A stretch of DNA of 64,000 nt from Sulfurivermis sp040755915 (lineage in GTDB: Bacteria > Pseudomonadota > Gammaproteobacteria > Thiohalomonadales > Thiohalomonadaceae). A model generated the notes under the pieces. It was not told where the DNA came from and did no database searches. It saw nothing but the letters and a program-made list of their open reading frames with translations. Below are positions 43,906 to 52,647 of the stretch, in pieces (the first letter of the stretch is position 1; each line of letters starts with the position of its first letter). The DNA lies in the NCBI GenBank assembly GCA_040755915.1, contig JBFLWM010000041.1, positions 124,001 through 188,000 of the forward strand. The letters run 5' to 3'. The translations under genes and the position numbers were made by a program.

Positions 43906-44954
43906 GGCGCGTCGTCCTCGATGGGGATGAGGTCGTAGGCCTCTTTGGGCATGACCGTGAGGCGGGAACGCTCGCCGGACTCATCCAGCAGGTATTCCAC
44001 CGTCCCGATCATCAGCCACTCGCCCTGGTCGTCCTTGCCGACGATGCCGGCCCAGGGGTCGAACACCAGCACCAGGGTATTGGGTTCCCACAGGCCGTCC
44101 TTGTGGCGCCAGCCGTTGACGATGTAGGTGTACTGGCGGGAGCGGCCGTAGTTGAGGTTGCGCTGCCAAATGGCGCGCCTTTCGGCGTCGGCGTAGTCCA
44201 GCGCCGTCTCGGCATCGATGGTGGTGGGGCGATAGCGCATGCCCGCGTCCTCGGCGCGGCCCGATACATGCGCCTTCCATTCCGGAGCATGCTGGCTGTC
44301 GGGGTCGGGATACTGGCCGAAGATGTTGTAGATGGAGAAGCGGTCGCGGTGCGACTCCTCGCCGTCGCACTCCAGGATGTTCTGGCCCAGCACCAGCGCG
44401 GTGGGTGCGCGGCGACTGCTGGCGCGGGCGATCACCAGGTTGCCGTCCGGGTCGTCCAGCAGCATCACCGCTTCCTTGCGGGAGAGTTTTTCCAGAAAAT
44501 CGAATGCCGTCTGAATACTGTTTATTACGGGCTGCTCTATAACCTTCAATCCGGCAACGCTTGATTTCGCCTTGACCCTAAACGGCTTGGCCAGATAGTC
44601 GGCCAGCTGGAGCAGCGTCTGGTCGTTGCGCTGCACGCCGTTGAGCTTGTCGGCATTGAAGGTGCAATCCACCAGGTCCGCCACCTTCGAGCGGCCGGAG
44701 ACGCCCAGGGAGCGCTCCCTGGCGCTGTAACGCACCGGCGCCTTGTCCACGTAGCCGGTGATGAGCTTCTGGCCGTCGATGTACAGCTCCGCCGCGGCGC
44801 CCAGGGCGATGGGACGCGCGCCGTTCTGGCCCGGCCAGCGGTCGGTGTACGCCAGGTCGAAGGTCGATGCGAACAGATCCAGCGAGCGGCGAACCTTCAC
44901 CTGCGTCCAGCCGCCGTACACCTGATTGCCTATCTTGAGTTGCACGTCAGACAT
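43902..44954 (-). CDS. Baseplate hub protein (Mu gpP/gp44, late-control D-like)
   Basis: 350 aa from the ATG at 44954, which has GGAG 6 bp upstream; an in-frame ATG at 44966 adds four residues. Mu P signatures: VQLKIGNQVYGGWTQVKVRR, LDLFASTFDLAYTDRW and VDKAPVRYSARERSLGVSGR. The family is related to T4 gp27 and P2 gpD. Unlike in Mu, it does not directly follow gpN; a plus-strand gene lies between. Confidence 0.93.
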   Translation of the reverse strand: MSDVQLKIGNQVYGGWTQVKVRRSLDLFASTFDLAYTDRWPGQNGARPIALGAAAELYIDGQKLITGYVDKAPVRYSARERSLGVSGRSKVADLVDCTFNADKLNGVQRNDQTLLQLADYLAKPFRVKAKSSVAGLKVIEQPVINSIQTAFDFLEKLSRKEAVMLLDDPDGNLVIARASSRRAPTALVLGQNILECDGEESHRDRFSIYNIFGQYPDPDSQHAPEWKAHVSGRAEDAGMRYRPTTIDAETALDYADAERRAIWQRNLNYGRSRQYTYIVNGWRHKDGLWEPNTLVLVFDPWAGIVGKDDQGEWLMIGTVEYLLDESGERSRLTVMPKEAYDLIPIEDDAP

Positions 44955-45046
44955 GTGCAACTCCATACGGATAAAAGCCTTCCTTGGCGCTCGCTCCCTT
45001 TTCCTCTACCGTAGGCGGTGCGAACCAAACCAAGGAGAGGAAACCG

Positions 45047-45406
45047 ATGAACACGGATAACGTCAGCAAGACACTTTTCGACTTTGTGCAGACCGCCTTC
45101 TGGCCGGAAGAGATGAAGCAGGACACGATAAGCCTGGCGCGCGAGAAGCAGTTGCTGGGCCGCCTGTCGAGCGGCAAAGGCTTGACGCAGGCCGAGGTCG
45201 CCAGGATGGATCGTCCCGACCGAAAGCTGCTGTATGAGTTGCTGACGCAATACATCATGTTTCTCACGATGAACCCGGGGCTACGCTTTCCGGACGACTT
45301 CCTGGACGATGCGAGTGACGGCGAATTAGGGCCTGCGCTTCTCGCTTATATCGCCGAACACTCATGGCCTTTCCCCCAGCTACTGCCTTCGCGGTCAATG
45401 CACTGA
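45047..45406 (+). CDS. Moron-like hypothetical protein in the tail operon
   Basis: 119 aa from the ATG at 45047, chosen because AAGGAGAGG lies about 9 bp upstream; a longer frame begins at 44984. It is the only clear plus-strand gene in the prophage part of the window and splits gpN from gpP. The first half is less GC-rich than its neighbours. The protein is acidic, helical and soluble (SKTLFDFVQTAFWPEEMKQD, GLTQAEVARMDRPDRKLLYE) with no recognised family. Its own promoter would lie in 44967-45030. Position and strand suggest a lysogenically expressed moron such as an exclusion or fitness factor; that is inference. Confidence 0.75.
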   Translation: MNTDNVSKTLFDFVQTAFWPEEMKQDTISLAREKQLLGRLSSGKGLTQAEVARMDRPDRKLLYELLTQYIMFLTMNPGLRFPDDFLDDASDGELGPALLAYIAEHSWPFPQLLPSRSMH

Positions 45407-45462
45407 GCGACGTCAGCAGCACTGGTGATGCCATGCGCGCGACAATAAACGCGTCCTGGTGG

Positions 45463-46671
45463 CTACACACTCAACACCTCCAGCGTCTCCCCGCCCGGGA
45501 CGAACCCCGGATGGGCGATCTTGTTACGAGCGACGATTTCATCGGCGCGCTCGCAGTCGCCGTAGAGCCTGTGGGCGATGACCAGCGCCGGCAGGGTGGC
45601 CTGCGGCGTATAGCTGCGCAGCTCGGGCAGCCGGGCGCCGCGCTCGCGCAGGTCGGTGGTGACGGCGGCGCGCAGCGCCTCCAGCGCCTCGAACACGCCG
45701 TCGTCGATGGTCTGTCCGAAGGGGTCGATGGCGGCGAGCTGGGTATCGATGGCGTCAGCCAGCAGCTGTTCCGTGGCCAGAGCGTCGGCGCGGGACTCAT
45801 AGGCTGCCAGGGTGGACTGGCGCGCGGCCTCGATGACGGCGCCGCGCTGCATCAGGCGATCGAGGGCGTCGGCGCTGGCGGCCTGCTGCCGGCGGTCGGC
45901 CGTGGTGGTTGGAATGGAGAGATTGTCCTCGCCCGTGTTGAACAAGGCGGCGTAAAGGTTCAGCGCCCGCAGCGGCGCGCCGGCGGCGATGGCCACGCGG
46001 CTGATGGCGCCCAGAATCTCCGCGCCCATGTCCGCCGGCGCGCGGATCAGGTCGGCGACGGGGCCCGCGACGCTACCGACCATCGCCTCAATGCCGGCCA
46101 GGTTGTCCAGCAGGCGCGTCTCCAGCTCGGCGACGTGGAACTCCGGCAGGCCGTCGAGGCTCCAGCGGTCGGCGAAGTCGGCCAGGGCGGCCGCGCGGGC
46201 GGCGTCCGCGGCCTCTTGGGTTGCGCTGCTGGTATAGGTGGCCGCTGCCGGGAACTGCAAGTCCCCGCCGGCCAGGAAGGTCAGGCTGAACGTGGCGCGG
46301 CCGCCGTCGCGGGTGGACTGGGAGATGTCGCCCATCTCCACCAGCGAAACCTGCATGGCGCCATACCAGGGATGCTGCAGCAGGCCGGGGCCCGGCTCCT
46401 CCAGGGCGGCGATCAGGGCATCGCGCGCCTCGGTGTAGTCGCCGCTCTCCACCAGCGAGCCGTCCACAAACACTTCCAGCGTAAAGCGCCGGCCGGCGCG
46501 GCCGAGGTCTTCGACATACGGATCGTCGCGCAGCGGGTACTCGTGGACCTGCGTGCGCCGCCCCACCTGGCCGCGGTCGCCGGGGACGATGAAACGCGCG
46601 GAGCGGAACTGCCCCTGCAACGGACGGCCATCCACGGACTGGCGCTTGATCGTGTCGAGCCAGGCACTCAT
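45463..46671 (-). CDS. DNA circularization/tail protein N (Mu gpN)
   Basis: 402 aa. PF07157 pattern at the N-terminus: WLDTIKRQSVDGRPLQGQFR, RTQVHEYPLRDDPYVEDLG and RRFTLEVFVDGS, then GLLQHPWYGAMQVSLVEMGD and the long helical C-terminus. In Mu, N is a tail/baseplate protein; the DNA-circularisation name is historical. It starts 3 bp inside the tape-measure stop. Confidence 0.93.
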   Translation of the reverse strand: MSAWLDTIKRQSVDGRPLQGQFRSARFIVPGDRGQVGRRTQVHEYPLRDDPYVEDLGRAGRRFTLEVFVDGSLVESGDYTEARDALIAALEEPGPGLLQHPWYGAMQVSLVEMGDISQSTRDGGRATFSLTFLAGGDLQFPAAATYTSSATQEAADAARAAALADFADRWSLDGLPEFHVAELETRLLDNLAGIEAMVGSVAGPVADLIRAPADMGAEILGAISRVAIAAGAPLRALNLYAALFNTGEDNLSIPTTTADRRQQAASADALDRLMQRGAVIEAARQSTLAAYESRADALATEQLLADAIDTQLAAIDPFGQTIDDGVFEALEALRAAVTTDLRERGARLPELRSYTPQATLPALVIAHRLYGDCERADEIVARNKIAHPGFVPGGETLEVLSV

Positions 46672-48473
46672 GGGCCACCCCAGCGCACACCCGCTTCCAG
46701 CTCGCCGCCCACGGACTCCATGCGCGTCACGTCCGCCTTGGCGCCGTCCGCGGCCTTCACTTCGATTTCCACCTTGCCGGTAAAGGCTTCATAGCGCTGC
46801 TGCGCCTCGATGGCGGCCTGGGCCGAGTCGTTGCCCAGGGCGGCGAGGACGCGGGCGATGCCTTCGCCGAGGGCGTCCCCGAAGGCGGTGCCTTCCACGA
46901 ACTGTTTATTGATCAGGGTGCCGACGCCGTAGCCGGCGGCGCCGGCGGCGGCGACCAGGCCGGCCGACGTGGCCATCGCGCCCGCGCCCATCAGGCGGAT
47001 GGAGGCCAGGTCCTTGGCGCCGAACAGCATGCCCGCGCCGGCCTTCCAGCCGCCGAACGTGCCGGGCTTGAAGCCGCCGGGGGCGCCCGGACCGCCCATG
47101 CCGCCGAAACCGCCGCCGGGCATGTTGACCACGAACACCGGCTGCACGCCCGCCATCTCCTCCAGCGCCTTGCCTGCGGCGACGCCGGCGCCGACGCCGG
47201 ACAGCCCCTTGAGCAGCTTGCCGCCGCCCTTGACGGCGCCGAACAGGCCCAGGGCGCCGATGGCGCCCATGCCGATCATCTCCTTGCCGGACAGGCCGCG
47301 TTCGTCCATCAGGTACTTGATGGCGCCCTTGACGGCGTCGTTGACCGGCTGGGCGAATTCGTCCGCGGCCTCGCGCAGGGCGGCTTTGAGGCGGCCCACC
47401 TGGTCGACGGCGTTGTTGATGGCGGCGTCGAGGTCGCGGCCGATGGTGCCGCCGGCGCCGGCAATCTCACGGGTCATCTCCCGCGCCTTGCCGATGGTGT
47501 CTCCGGCGAGCAGGGAACGCAGGCCCTTGATGGTGTCGAGGTCGGCGTTGCCGAAGGCGCGGTTTATAAAACGGTCGCGCTGGACATCGGTCTGCAGAGT
47601 GCGGTACCGGGCGGAGATGTCGCCCAGCACATCGAAGGCGGCGCGGCGCTCGCCGTTGGCGTCGTAGAACTTGACGCCGGTGGCGCGGGCGGCGGCCTGC
47701 ATGTAGCGCTGGTTGGTGAACAGGCGCAACGTCGAATCGGCCAGGGTGGCCAGCTTCTCCGGGTTGCGCTCGATCATCGACAGCTGCTCGATGAACCCCA
47801 GGGTGCTGGCGAAGTCGAGGCCGGCTGAGCGAGCATTGACGCCAACCTTGCCGAATATCGATGACAGGTCTTCCAGTTCGGCGTTACCAAGGCGGCCTGC
47901 GATGGTCATCTGATCCAGAATCTTGACCGCCAGACCGGGTTGCGACAGGTCGAATTGGAACGCTTCGCTGGCGACGCCCAGCGCGCCGGCCAGCGTTTCG
48001 GCCTGTGCGCTGGTGACGGCCATGGTCGGGTTGATGGCCTGGAGAGTGACCAGTGCCTCCTCCCAGGTCTGGCCGGACTGAATCAGGCTGTTGAAACCGG
48101 CAAGCAGGGAATCGACGGACCGGCCGGTCTCCTTGGCCATCGCAAACAGCTCCTTGCGCAGCATGGCGGCCATCTTCGTGGTGGCGCCCGCCGTTTGCTG
48201 CACCTGGATCAGGTCCTTGTCCAGGCCGGCGGAAGCCTTGACCTGCTGATAGCCCTTCCAGGCGCTGCCGGCGACGGTGAGGCCGGCGGTGAAGCGGCCG
48301 GCCATTTTGTCCATGGCGTCGCCCACGGCGTAGGCCGACCTGGCCATGACGCCGAACTGCCGTTGGCCGCGGCGCGACAGGCGGTCGATGGCATCGCCGT
48401 AGGCCGCGGCCCGCCGGTCGAGATTGCCGGTCAGGTCGAGGATGACGGCTGTGCGCAGTTCCTGGTCGCTCAT
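46668..48473 (-). CDS. Tail tape measure protein (Mu gp42)
   Basis: 601 aa. PhageMin_Tail signature at residues about 60-400: ASAGLDKDLIQVQQTAGATT, LDQMTIAGRLGNAELEDLSS, SAGLDFASTLGFIEQLSMI. A hydrophobic Ala/Gly-rich stretch (residues about 390-550, ATSAGLVAAAGAAGYGVGTL) follows. Its length sets the tail length. It begins 5 bp after the frameshifted gp41 product ends and is followed by gpN with a 4-bp overlap. Confidence 0.94.
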   Translation of the reverse strand: MSDQELRTAVILDLTGNLDRRAAAYGDAIDRLSRRGQRQFGVMARSAYAVGDAMDKMAGRFTAGLTVAGSAWKGYQQVKASAGLDKDLIQVQQTAGATTKMAAMLRKELFAMAKETGRSVDSLLAGFNSLIQSGQTWEEALVTLQAINPTMAVTSAQAETLAGALGVASEAFQFDLSQPGLAVKILDQMTIAGRLGNAELEDLSSIFGKVGVNARSAGLDFASTLGFIEQLSMIERNPEKLATLADSTLRLFTNQRYMQAAARATGVKFYDANGERRAAFDVLGDISARYRTLQTDVQRDRFINRAFGNADLDTIKGLRSLLAGDTIGKAREMTREIAGAGGTIGRDLDAAINNAVDQVGRLKAALREAADEFAQPVNDAVKGAIKYLMDERGLSGKEMIGMGAIGALGLFGAVKGGGKLLKGLSGVGAGVAAGKALEEMAGVQPVFVVNMPGGGFGGMGGPGAPGGFKPGTFGGWKAGAGMLFGAKDLASIRLMGAGAMATSAGLVAAAGAAGYGVGTLINKQFVEGTAFGDALGEGIARVLAALGNDSAQAAIEAQQRYEAFTGKVEIEVKAADGAKADVTRMESVGGELEAGVRWGGP

Positions 48474-48477
48474 GGCT

Positions 48478-48594
48478 CTAGGGTTGCTGGTTCAGTAGGC
48501 GCAAGGTCCGGCGCAGGCTATGCGGCGGGAGCGTCCGGCCCTGGGCGTGCAGCTTCGCTTCCAGCGTCTCCAGCTGCTGCGCCAGGGCGATCAT
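48478..48594 (-). CDS. Frameshift extension of the tail assembly chaperone (gp41/gp42-T)
   Basis: In the frame reached by a -2 (or +1) shift the minus strand reads MIALAQQLETLEAKLHAQGR and then TLPPHSLRRTLRLLNQQP before TAG at 48478. An ATG at 48594 could also start it separately, though its only nearby purine run is the slippery G tract. Length and position match the extra domain that tail chaperones gain by programmed frameshift in many phages. It ends just before the tape measure start. Confidence 0.6.
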   Translation of the reverse strand: MIALAQQLETLEAKLHAQGRTLPPHSLRRTLRLLNQQP

Positions 48595-48994
48595 CTCGCC
48601 CCCGCTGCGTCACCTCGGGAGACGCGTCCTGGGCCGCCTCGGTGATGGCGCGGCTGACCGCCTCGGCCGGGGCGGCGCCGTCCAGCAGCTCGATATGGGC
48701 GGCGAGGATGGCCATGTCCACCGGGTGGATCAGCGGCAGGATGTCCAGGTCGAACGGCCCCTTGAACTTGCCGATGCGCACGATCTGCCTGAGCAGCATC
48801 AGCGTGCCCATGCGCGCCGGGCTCTCGACGATGACCGGCACCACCTTGCCGTTCAGCTCGAAGCCGACCACCTTCTCGGCAGCCTCCTTGCAGGCCAGGA
48901 TGTCGTCCGATCCCAGGTCGCGCAGCTCGAAATCGTGGTAGACCGCCTTGCCCCACTTGAAGCCCTTATCCAGTTGTCCGGTGATGACGGGCAT
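48518..48994 (-). CDS. Tail assembly chaperone (Mu gp41-like)
   Basis: 158 aa in the unshifted frame. Mu gp41 (PF10109) features: KAVYHDFELRDLGSDDILAC, AEKVVGFELNGKVVPVIVES and RMGTLMLLRQIVRIGKFKGP, followed by helix HPVDMAILAAHIELLDGAAP. The last ~30 residues after TQRG are low-complexity Arg/Gly/Ala/Pro and look out of frame, consistent with a frameshift near 48600. It lies between tube and tape measure, as in all such phages. Confidence 0.88.
   Translation of the reverse strand: MPVITGQLDKGFKWGKAVYHDFELRDLGSDDILACKEAAEKVVGFELNGKVVPVIVESPARMGTLMLLRQIVRIGKFKGPFDLDILPLIHPVDMAILAAHIELLDGAAPAEAVSRAITEAAQDASPEVTQRGRDDRPGAAAGDAGSEAARPGPDAPAA
48595..48604 (-). promoter_or_regulatory. Candidate -2 slippery site in gp41
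   Basis: The minus strand reads CGGGGGCGAG, where five G (48603-48599) precede CGAG. Reading CGG GGG and slipping back two bases gives GGC GAG ATG ATC, joining the gp41 frame to the extension ending at 48478. Phage Mu was proposed to use a -2 shift between its corresponding genes, at a similar G-rich stretch. Confidence 0.5.
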
Positions 48995-48998
48995 GAGC

Positions 48999-49349
48999 TT
49001 ACACCGGCTCGAACTGGTCGCCGAACAGGGTCAGCGTGGACTTGCCGGTGCTGCCGTCCAGCTCCAGCACGTCCTGGGTGTAGGCGTCGGTCATGACGTA
49101 CTTGTGGCCCACGTCGTCGGTGATCATCACGGTGGCGCCCTCGATGTTGGAGAGGCCGATGATGTCGGTGTCCTTGGTGTGCAGCACCGTGCCGATGACG
49201 CGCGGCGGCACTTCCTCGCCGGTGTGGTAGGTGCGGCCGCCGTGGCGCTCGGGCTTGCGGGTGACGCCGCCCGGCGCGAACTTGGCGCCGTTTTCCATCG
49301 GGATTTTCGCGCCGTCGACGTAGACGGTGATCTTGCTTGCCAGTTTCAT
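48999..49349 (-). CDS. Tail tube protein (Mu gpM)
   Basis: 116 aa, the usual size. MKLASKITVYVDGAKIPMEN, GVTRKPERHGGRTYHTGEEV and GTVLHTKDTDIIGLSNIEGA match the Mu M-type tail tube (phage_tube family). It forms the inner tube of the contractile tail. It lies between sheath and chaperone in the Mu order. Confidence 0.94.
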   Translation of the reverse strand: MKLASKITVYVDGAKIPMENGAKFAPGGVTRKPERHGGRTYHTGEEVPPRVIGTVLHTKDTDIIGLSNIEGATVMITDDVGHKYVMTDAYTQDVLELDGSTGKSTLTLFGDQFEPV

Positions 49350-49374
49350 GGCTTAACTCCTTTGCGCTCTAGCG

Positions 49375-50862
49375 TCAGATGCGGAACATCGACAGGCCGG
49401 CGATGCGGTACAGGCCGCCGATGAGGCGCGGTTCGTCCTGGAAGGCCAACACGCCGTTGGCGGCGTCGATCTGGATGATGATGCTGGCCATGTAGCCCTC
49501 CAGGTCGTCGCACCAGCCGCGCTCGATGAAGTCCATGTACAGCGCCTTCAGCTCGGCGCGGGCCAGGTCCTCGGTCATGATCAGCTGGCCGGCGCCGAAC
49601 TTGGCGTCGTTGTCCTCGCTGAGCTTGTAGCGGCCGGCGATGAAGCGGGACGCGAAGTGCGAGCGCTGCTGGTAGCGGATCCGCTCCAGAGTCTCCGGGC
49701 GCTGGATGTACAGATACGAGATGTCGTCCAGGCCGGCGCTGTTGATCTGGTACTGGGTGAGCTTGGTCTCGATGCGGCAGGTGCCGTCCGGGTCCACGGT
49801 GTAGGTGGACATGCCCGAGTAGGTCAGCAGGTTGCGCTCTTCGTCGGTCCAGCGGTCCTCGACGGCCGGCGGCAGCATGCCGGTGAGGATGCGGCCGGTC
49901 AGCGGGCGCGCCGGGTCGAGGGAGAGCGACTGGGCGGACGCCATGGCATCGATGGCCGCGACTATATAGGGCGGCTGCGGGGCCACGTTCTGCGCCAGGC
50001 AGGTGACGTGCGGGCTGTTGCGGGCTTCGCCGTAGGTGCTGGTGGCGCCGTGGTTGCCGCGGAAGGCGGTGAAGGCGCGCATGCCGCGCTGCTGCGTCGG
50101 ACCCCACAGCTCCAGCAGCTTGGCCTCCAGGGTAGCCATGTTCGCGGCGTCGGCGTAGGGCATGACGATCCAGTTGAACCACTCGGCGCCCTGGGCGGCC
50201 AGGGCGTCGGTGATGTCCGGGTTGGTGGCGCCGCCGGCCATGGCGGTGTGGGTGATGGCCAGGCCCTTGGGGTCTTTCTCGCCGTAGACGCCGGCGACGA
50301 TGGGGATGCCGTTGCCGGCCTCGCCCTTGTGCTTGGCGGTCAGGTTGACCTTGGTGGTGTCCACGCCGTCCACGGCGGCGGTCACCGGGTAGCGCGAAGT
50401 GCCGCCGGCGGCGCCGATGGCCACGGCCAGGGCGGTGGCGATGGTGGCGCCGCTGTCGCCCGCCGTGACGGCCACGCGCACGCGCTGGCCGCCGATGTAG
50501 CGGGTCAGGGTGCCGGATTCGCTGGCGGCGCCGCCGATGGTGATGGCGCCGGCGGCGGCCACCGCCGCGGCATCGTCGTCCAGGGCGATGGCATAGGTTT
50601 CCATGTAGTTGTTGACGGCCTTGCCGGCGCGCAGCATCTCGGCGAGCATCGAGCCGATGCCGTAGAGTTCGTCGCCGCCGTCGGGCCGGGTGATGCGGGT
50701 CAGCTGGCCGGCGGCCACGGTGCCGGCGGCCAGGCGCTGGCCAACGTACAGCACACGGAACTGCGGCGAGCCCTGGGAGGCCAGCAGGTTGCTGATCTCG
50801 ATGTTGACGCCGGGCAGGCGCAGGTTGGCCGGCATGTCGTTGAACGGGAGAGTGATGTTCAT
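49375..50862 (-). CDS. Tail sheath protein (Mu gpL)
   Basis: 495 aa. Tail-sheath signature: RVLYVGQRLAAGTVAAGQLT, GIGSMLAEMLRAGKAVNNYM, DAANMATLEAKLLELWGPTQ and the C-terminal QPETLERIRYQQRS-type region (RPETLERIRYQQRSHFASRF), close to Mu L. It contracts to drive the tube through the envelope. The start lies 3 bp after the gp38 stop. Confidence 0.95.
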   Translation of the reverse strand: MNITLPFNDMPANLRLPGVNIEISNLLASQGSPQFRVLYVGQRLAAGTVAAGQLTRITRPDGGDELYGIGSMLAEMLRAGKAVNNYMETYAIALDDDAAAVAAAGAITIGGAASESGTLTRYIGGQRVRVAVTAGDSGATIATALAVAIGAAGGTSRYPVTAAVDGVDTTKVNLTAKHKGEAGNGIPIVAGVYGEKDPKGLAITHTAMAGGATNPDITDALAAQGAEWFNWIVMPYADAANMATLEAKLLELWGPTQQRGMRAFTAFRGNHGATSTYGEARNSPHVTCLAQNVAPQPPYIVAAIDAMASAQSLSLDPARPLTGRILTGMLPPAVEDRWTDEERNLLTYSGMSTYTVDPDGTCRIETKLTQYQINSAGLDDISYLYIQRPETLERIRYQQRSHFASRFIAGRYKLSEDNDAKFGAGQLIMTEDLARAELKALYMDFIERGWCDDLEGYMASIIIQIDAANGVLAFQDEPRLIGGLYRIAGLSMFRI

Positions 50863-50865
50863 CTG

Positions 50866-51066
50866 TTACTCCTTCGCCTTGGCTTTCTTGGGCGGGGTGA
50901 CTTCGGACACGGTGCCGTCGCGCAGGCGGCGCACCCAGAACACGGAGCGCTCCACGAAGGCGCCTTCCGGCGACAGGAACTTCTGCGGCTTGTTGGGCAG
51001 GCGCACCTGGTAGGGCTGTTTGGTCTGCGGGTCCACCTGCGGGACTACGTAAATCTGCTGGCTCAT
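50866..51066 (-). CDS. Mu gp38-like small protein (DUF2635)
   Basis: 66 aa. DUF2635 features: YVVPQVDPQTKQPYQVRLPN, then LSPEGAFVERSVFWVRRLRD, where PxxPxxxL and GxxVxxxxyWxRRxxDGxV are conserved. Function unknown; the gene always precedes the sheath gene in Mu-like phages. It overlaps gp37 by 4 bp. Confidence 0.9.
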   Translation of the reverse strand: MSQQIYVVPQVDPQTKQPYQVRLPNKPQKFLSPEGAFVERSVFWVRRLRDGTVSEVTPPKKAKAKE

Positions 51067-51644
51067 TGCGTTACCTCATCGATTGCGCGGGGGTCTTCGC
51101 CGGCGGCGATGCCGCCCGGGTCGTAATGTTCGGCGTGGACGGTGATCAGGTCGCCCAGGGCGGCGACGGCGGCGATGTTGGCCGGGTCGAACTCGCCATC
51201 GAGGGCGATGGTCATCCACTGCTGCCAGCTCACGGTCCACAGGGCCACGCCCTGCATGTCCACGTCGCCGGCGTACAGGTTGCGGGCCTGGATACCGGTG
51301 GCGTACTGCGCCTCCAGGCCCCAGGTGTTGCCCATCACCAGGCCGCCGACGGCGTTGGCGATGACCACGGCGGCGGTGCCGCGGTCTTCGTCGGGCGCGT
51401 CCTTGGTGACGATGGTGGCCACCCAGGTGACATTGGCTTCGGTCTCGCCGGCCTGGTCGCGCAGCGCGCTCCAGCCCAGACAGCCGAGCAGCACCGCCGG
51501 CGCGCGGGTCCCCAGGCGTTTGAGTTCGCTGCCGGTGAGGCGGCCGCGGTGCGCCTCCACGGTGCGCAGCTTGAGCGGCGTCTTGAGGGCGGCCTCGATG
51601 GCGGCGACGATGGCGGCGCGGCAGTCGGTGAGGTGCTGGCTCAT
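51063..51644 (-). CDS. Mu gp37-like protein (DUF1834)
   Basis: 193 aa from the ATG at 51644, placed by the 4-bp overlap with the gpG stop; the longer frame upstream is a shadow. DUF1834-like features: RAAIVAAIEAALKTPLKLRT, APAVLLGCLGWSALRDQAGE, TWVATIVTKDAPDEDRG. In Mu this protein joins the head-tail region. It lies between gpG and gp38 in Mu order. Confidence 0.85.
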   Translation of the reverse strand: MSQHLTDCRAAIVAAIEAALKTPLKLRTVEAHRGRLTGSELKRLGTRAPAVLLGCLGWSALRDQAGETEANVTWVATIVTKDAPDEDRGTAAVVIANAVGGLVMGNTWGLEAQYATGIQARNLYAGDVDMQGVALWTVSWQQWMTIALDGEFDPANIAAVAALGDLITVHAEHYDPGGIAAGEDPRAIDEVTQ

Positions 51645-52123
51645 TTCAGGTCCTGCTCCATGTTCATGATCAAGATGTCCAGCCAGACGCCGATCAGCAT
51701 CTGCGCCTCCTCGACGTTGGCGTCGGACAGGCCCAGGTACGGACGCGCCTCGACGGCAGCCGGGCCGGGCGGCATGTCCGGCGTGCCGCCGAGCTGCTGG
51801 AGGGCGGCGTATTCCAGGGGTGAGCCCCACATGACAAAGCCCGCGCCCACCTGGTGGTCGATGGAGATCAGCAGATCGCCCTCCAGCTCCAGGATGCCGC
51901 CGCTGCCGCGCTTGCGCGCCGCGTAGCCGGGGTCGAGCGGCTTCCAGGGCGTGCCGTCCGGCGCGGTCTTCTCCACGGCGATGCGGTGCTGCGTCTGCGA
52001 GACGCCCAGGGCGCCGAGGTAGTCCAGCAACTCGTGGGTGTCGGCCTCGGTCAGCCGGTTGATGGCGGTAGCCAGGCGCTGGAGGCCGCGGGTGTCGGTG
52101 GTAACCTGGAGGGCGACGCTCAT
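51641..52123 (-). CDS. Phage virion morphogenesis protein (Mu gpG)
   Basis: 160 aa from the ATG at 52123, set by the ATGA overlap with gp36. The PF05069 pattern is clear: DTRGLQRLATAINRLTEADT, ALGVSQTQHRIAVEKTAPDG, TPWKPLDPGYAARKR and SSLEYAALQ-like SPLEYAALQQLGGTPDMPPG, then ARPYLGLSDANVEEAQMLIG. It acts in tail completion/head-tail joining. In Mu, G lies beside F; here it lies after the gp36 homologue instead. Confidence 0.92.
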   Translation of the reverse strand: MSVALQVTTDTRGLQRLATAINRLTEADTHELLDYLGALGVSQTQHRIAVEKTAPDGTPWKPLDPGYAARKRGSGGILELEGDLLISIDHQVGAGFVMWGSPLEYAALQQLGGTPDMPPGPAAVEARPYLGLSDANVEEAQMLIGVWLDILIMNMEQDLK

Positions 52124-52554
52124 GCCTCGAACCTCCGGCCGGCGCCGAAGCGGCGGGCGCGGGCGCTGAAGCTGGCGCGGCTGGCCGTGGCGGCGGCCTC
52201 GCCGCCATCGGACGGCCCCAGGGACACGGCCCCGGCGCTGATGCGGTCCAGCAGCCGTACCGCGTCCTGGTAGCGCTGGCGGCGCTCCTCGGTGGCCAGC
52301 ATCGGCCCCTTGGCCAGCCGCCAGATGGCGATGTCGCAGCAGAGCGAGCGCAGCACGCTCGGTACCGGGGAGAGCGGCAGGCTGTAGCCGCCGGCGGCCA
52401 GGTAGCCGTCGATCTCCGCCGAGGCGTCGGCCAGCGCCCGGTCCACCACCACCTGATCGACGACGCCGTCGCCGTCGCGATCGGCCAGCACCAGCAGGCC
52501 GTTCTGGCCTTCCGGGTCGCGGTCGATCAAATCCTGCAAGGTGGCGTAGGGCAT
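52120..52554 (-). CDS. Mu gp36-like protein (DUF1320)
   Basis: 144 aa. DUF1320 pattern: MPYATLQDLIDRDPEGQNGL, then VDRALADASAEIDGYLAAGG, RSLCCDIAIWRLAKGPMLAT and EERRQRYQDAVRLLDRISAG. It is probably a head-tail adaptor. A short gap (52555-52647) separates it from the interrupted gene upstream, containing GGGGCGG...CCGCCCC complementary stretches that may form a weak hairpin. Confidence 0.92.
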   Translation of the reverse strand: MPYATLQDLIDRDPEGQNGLLVLADRDGDGVVDQVVVDRALADASAEIDGYLAAGGYSLPLSPVPSVLRSLCCDIAIWRLAKGPMLATEERRQRYQDAVRLLDRISAGAVSLGPSDGGEAAATASRASFSARARRFGAGRRFEA

Positions 52555-52647
52555 CGGTCTCTCGCTCTTCGGGCTTTTCGCGCGGTCCCGTCCCGCGGGG
52601 CCGCCTGAAAAACCCGCCCCCGAAGGGGCGGTAAGGTCTTGGGGGAA

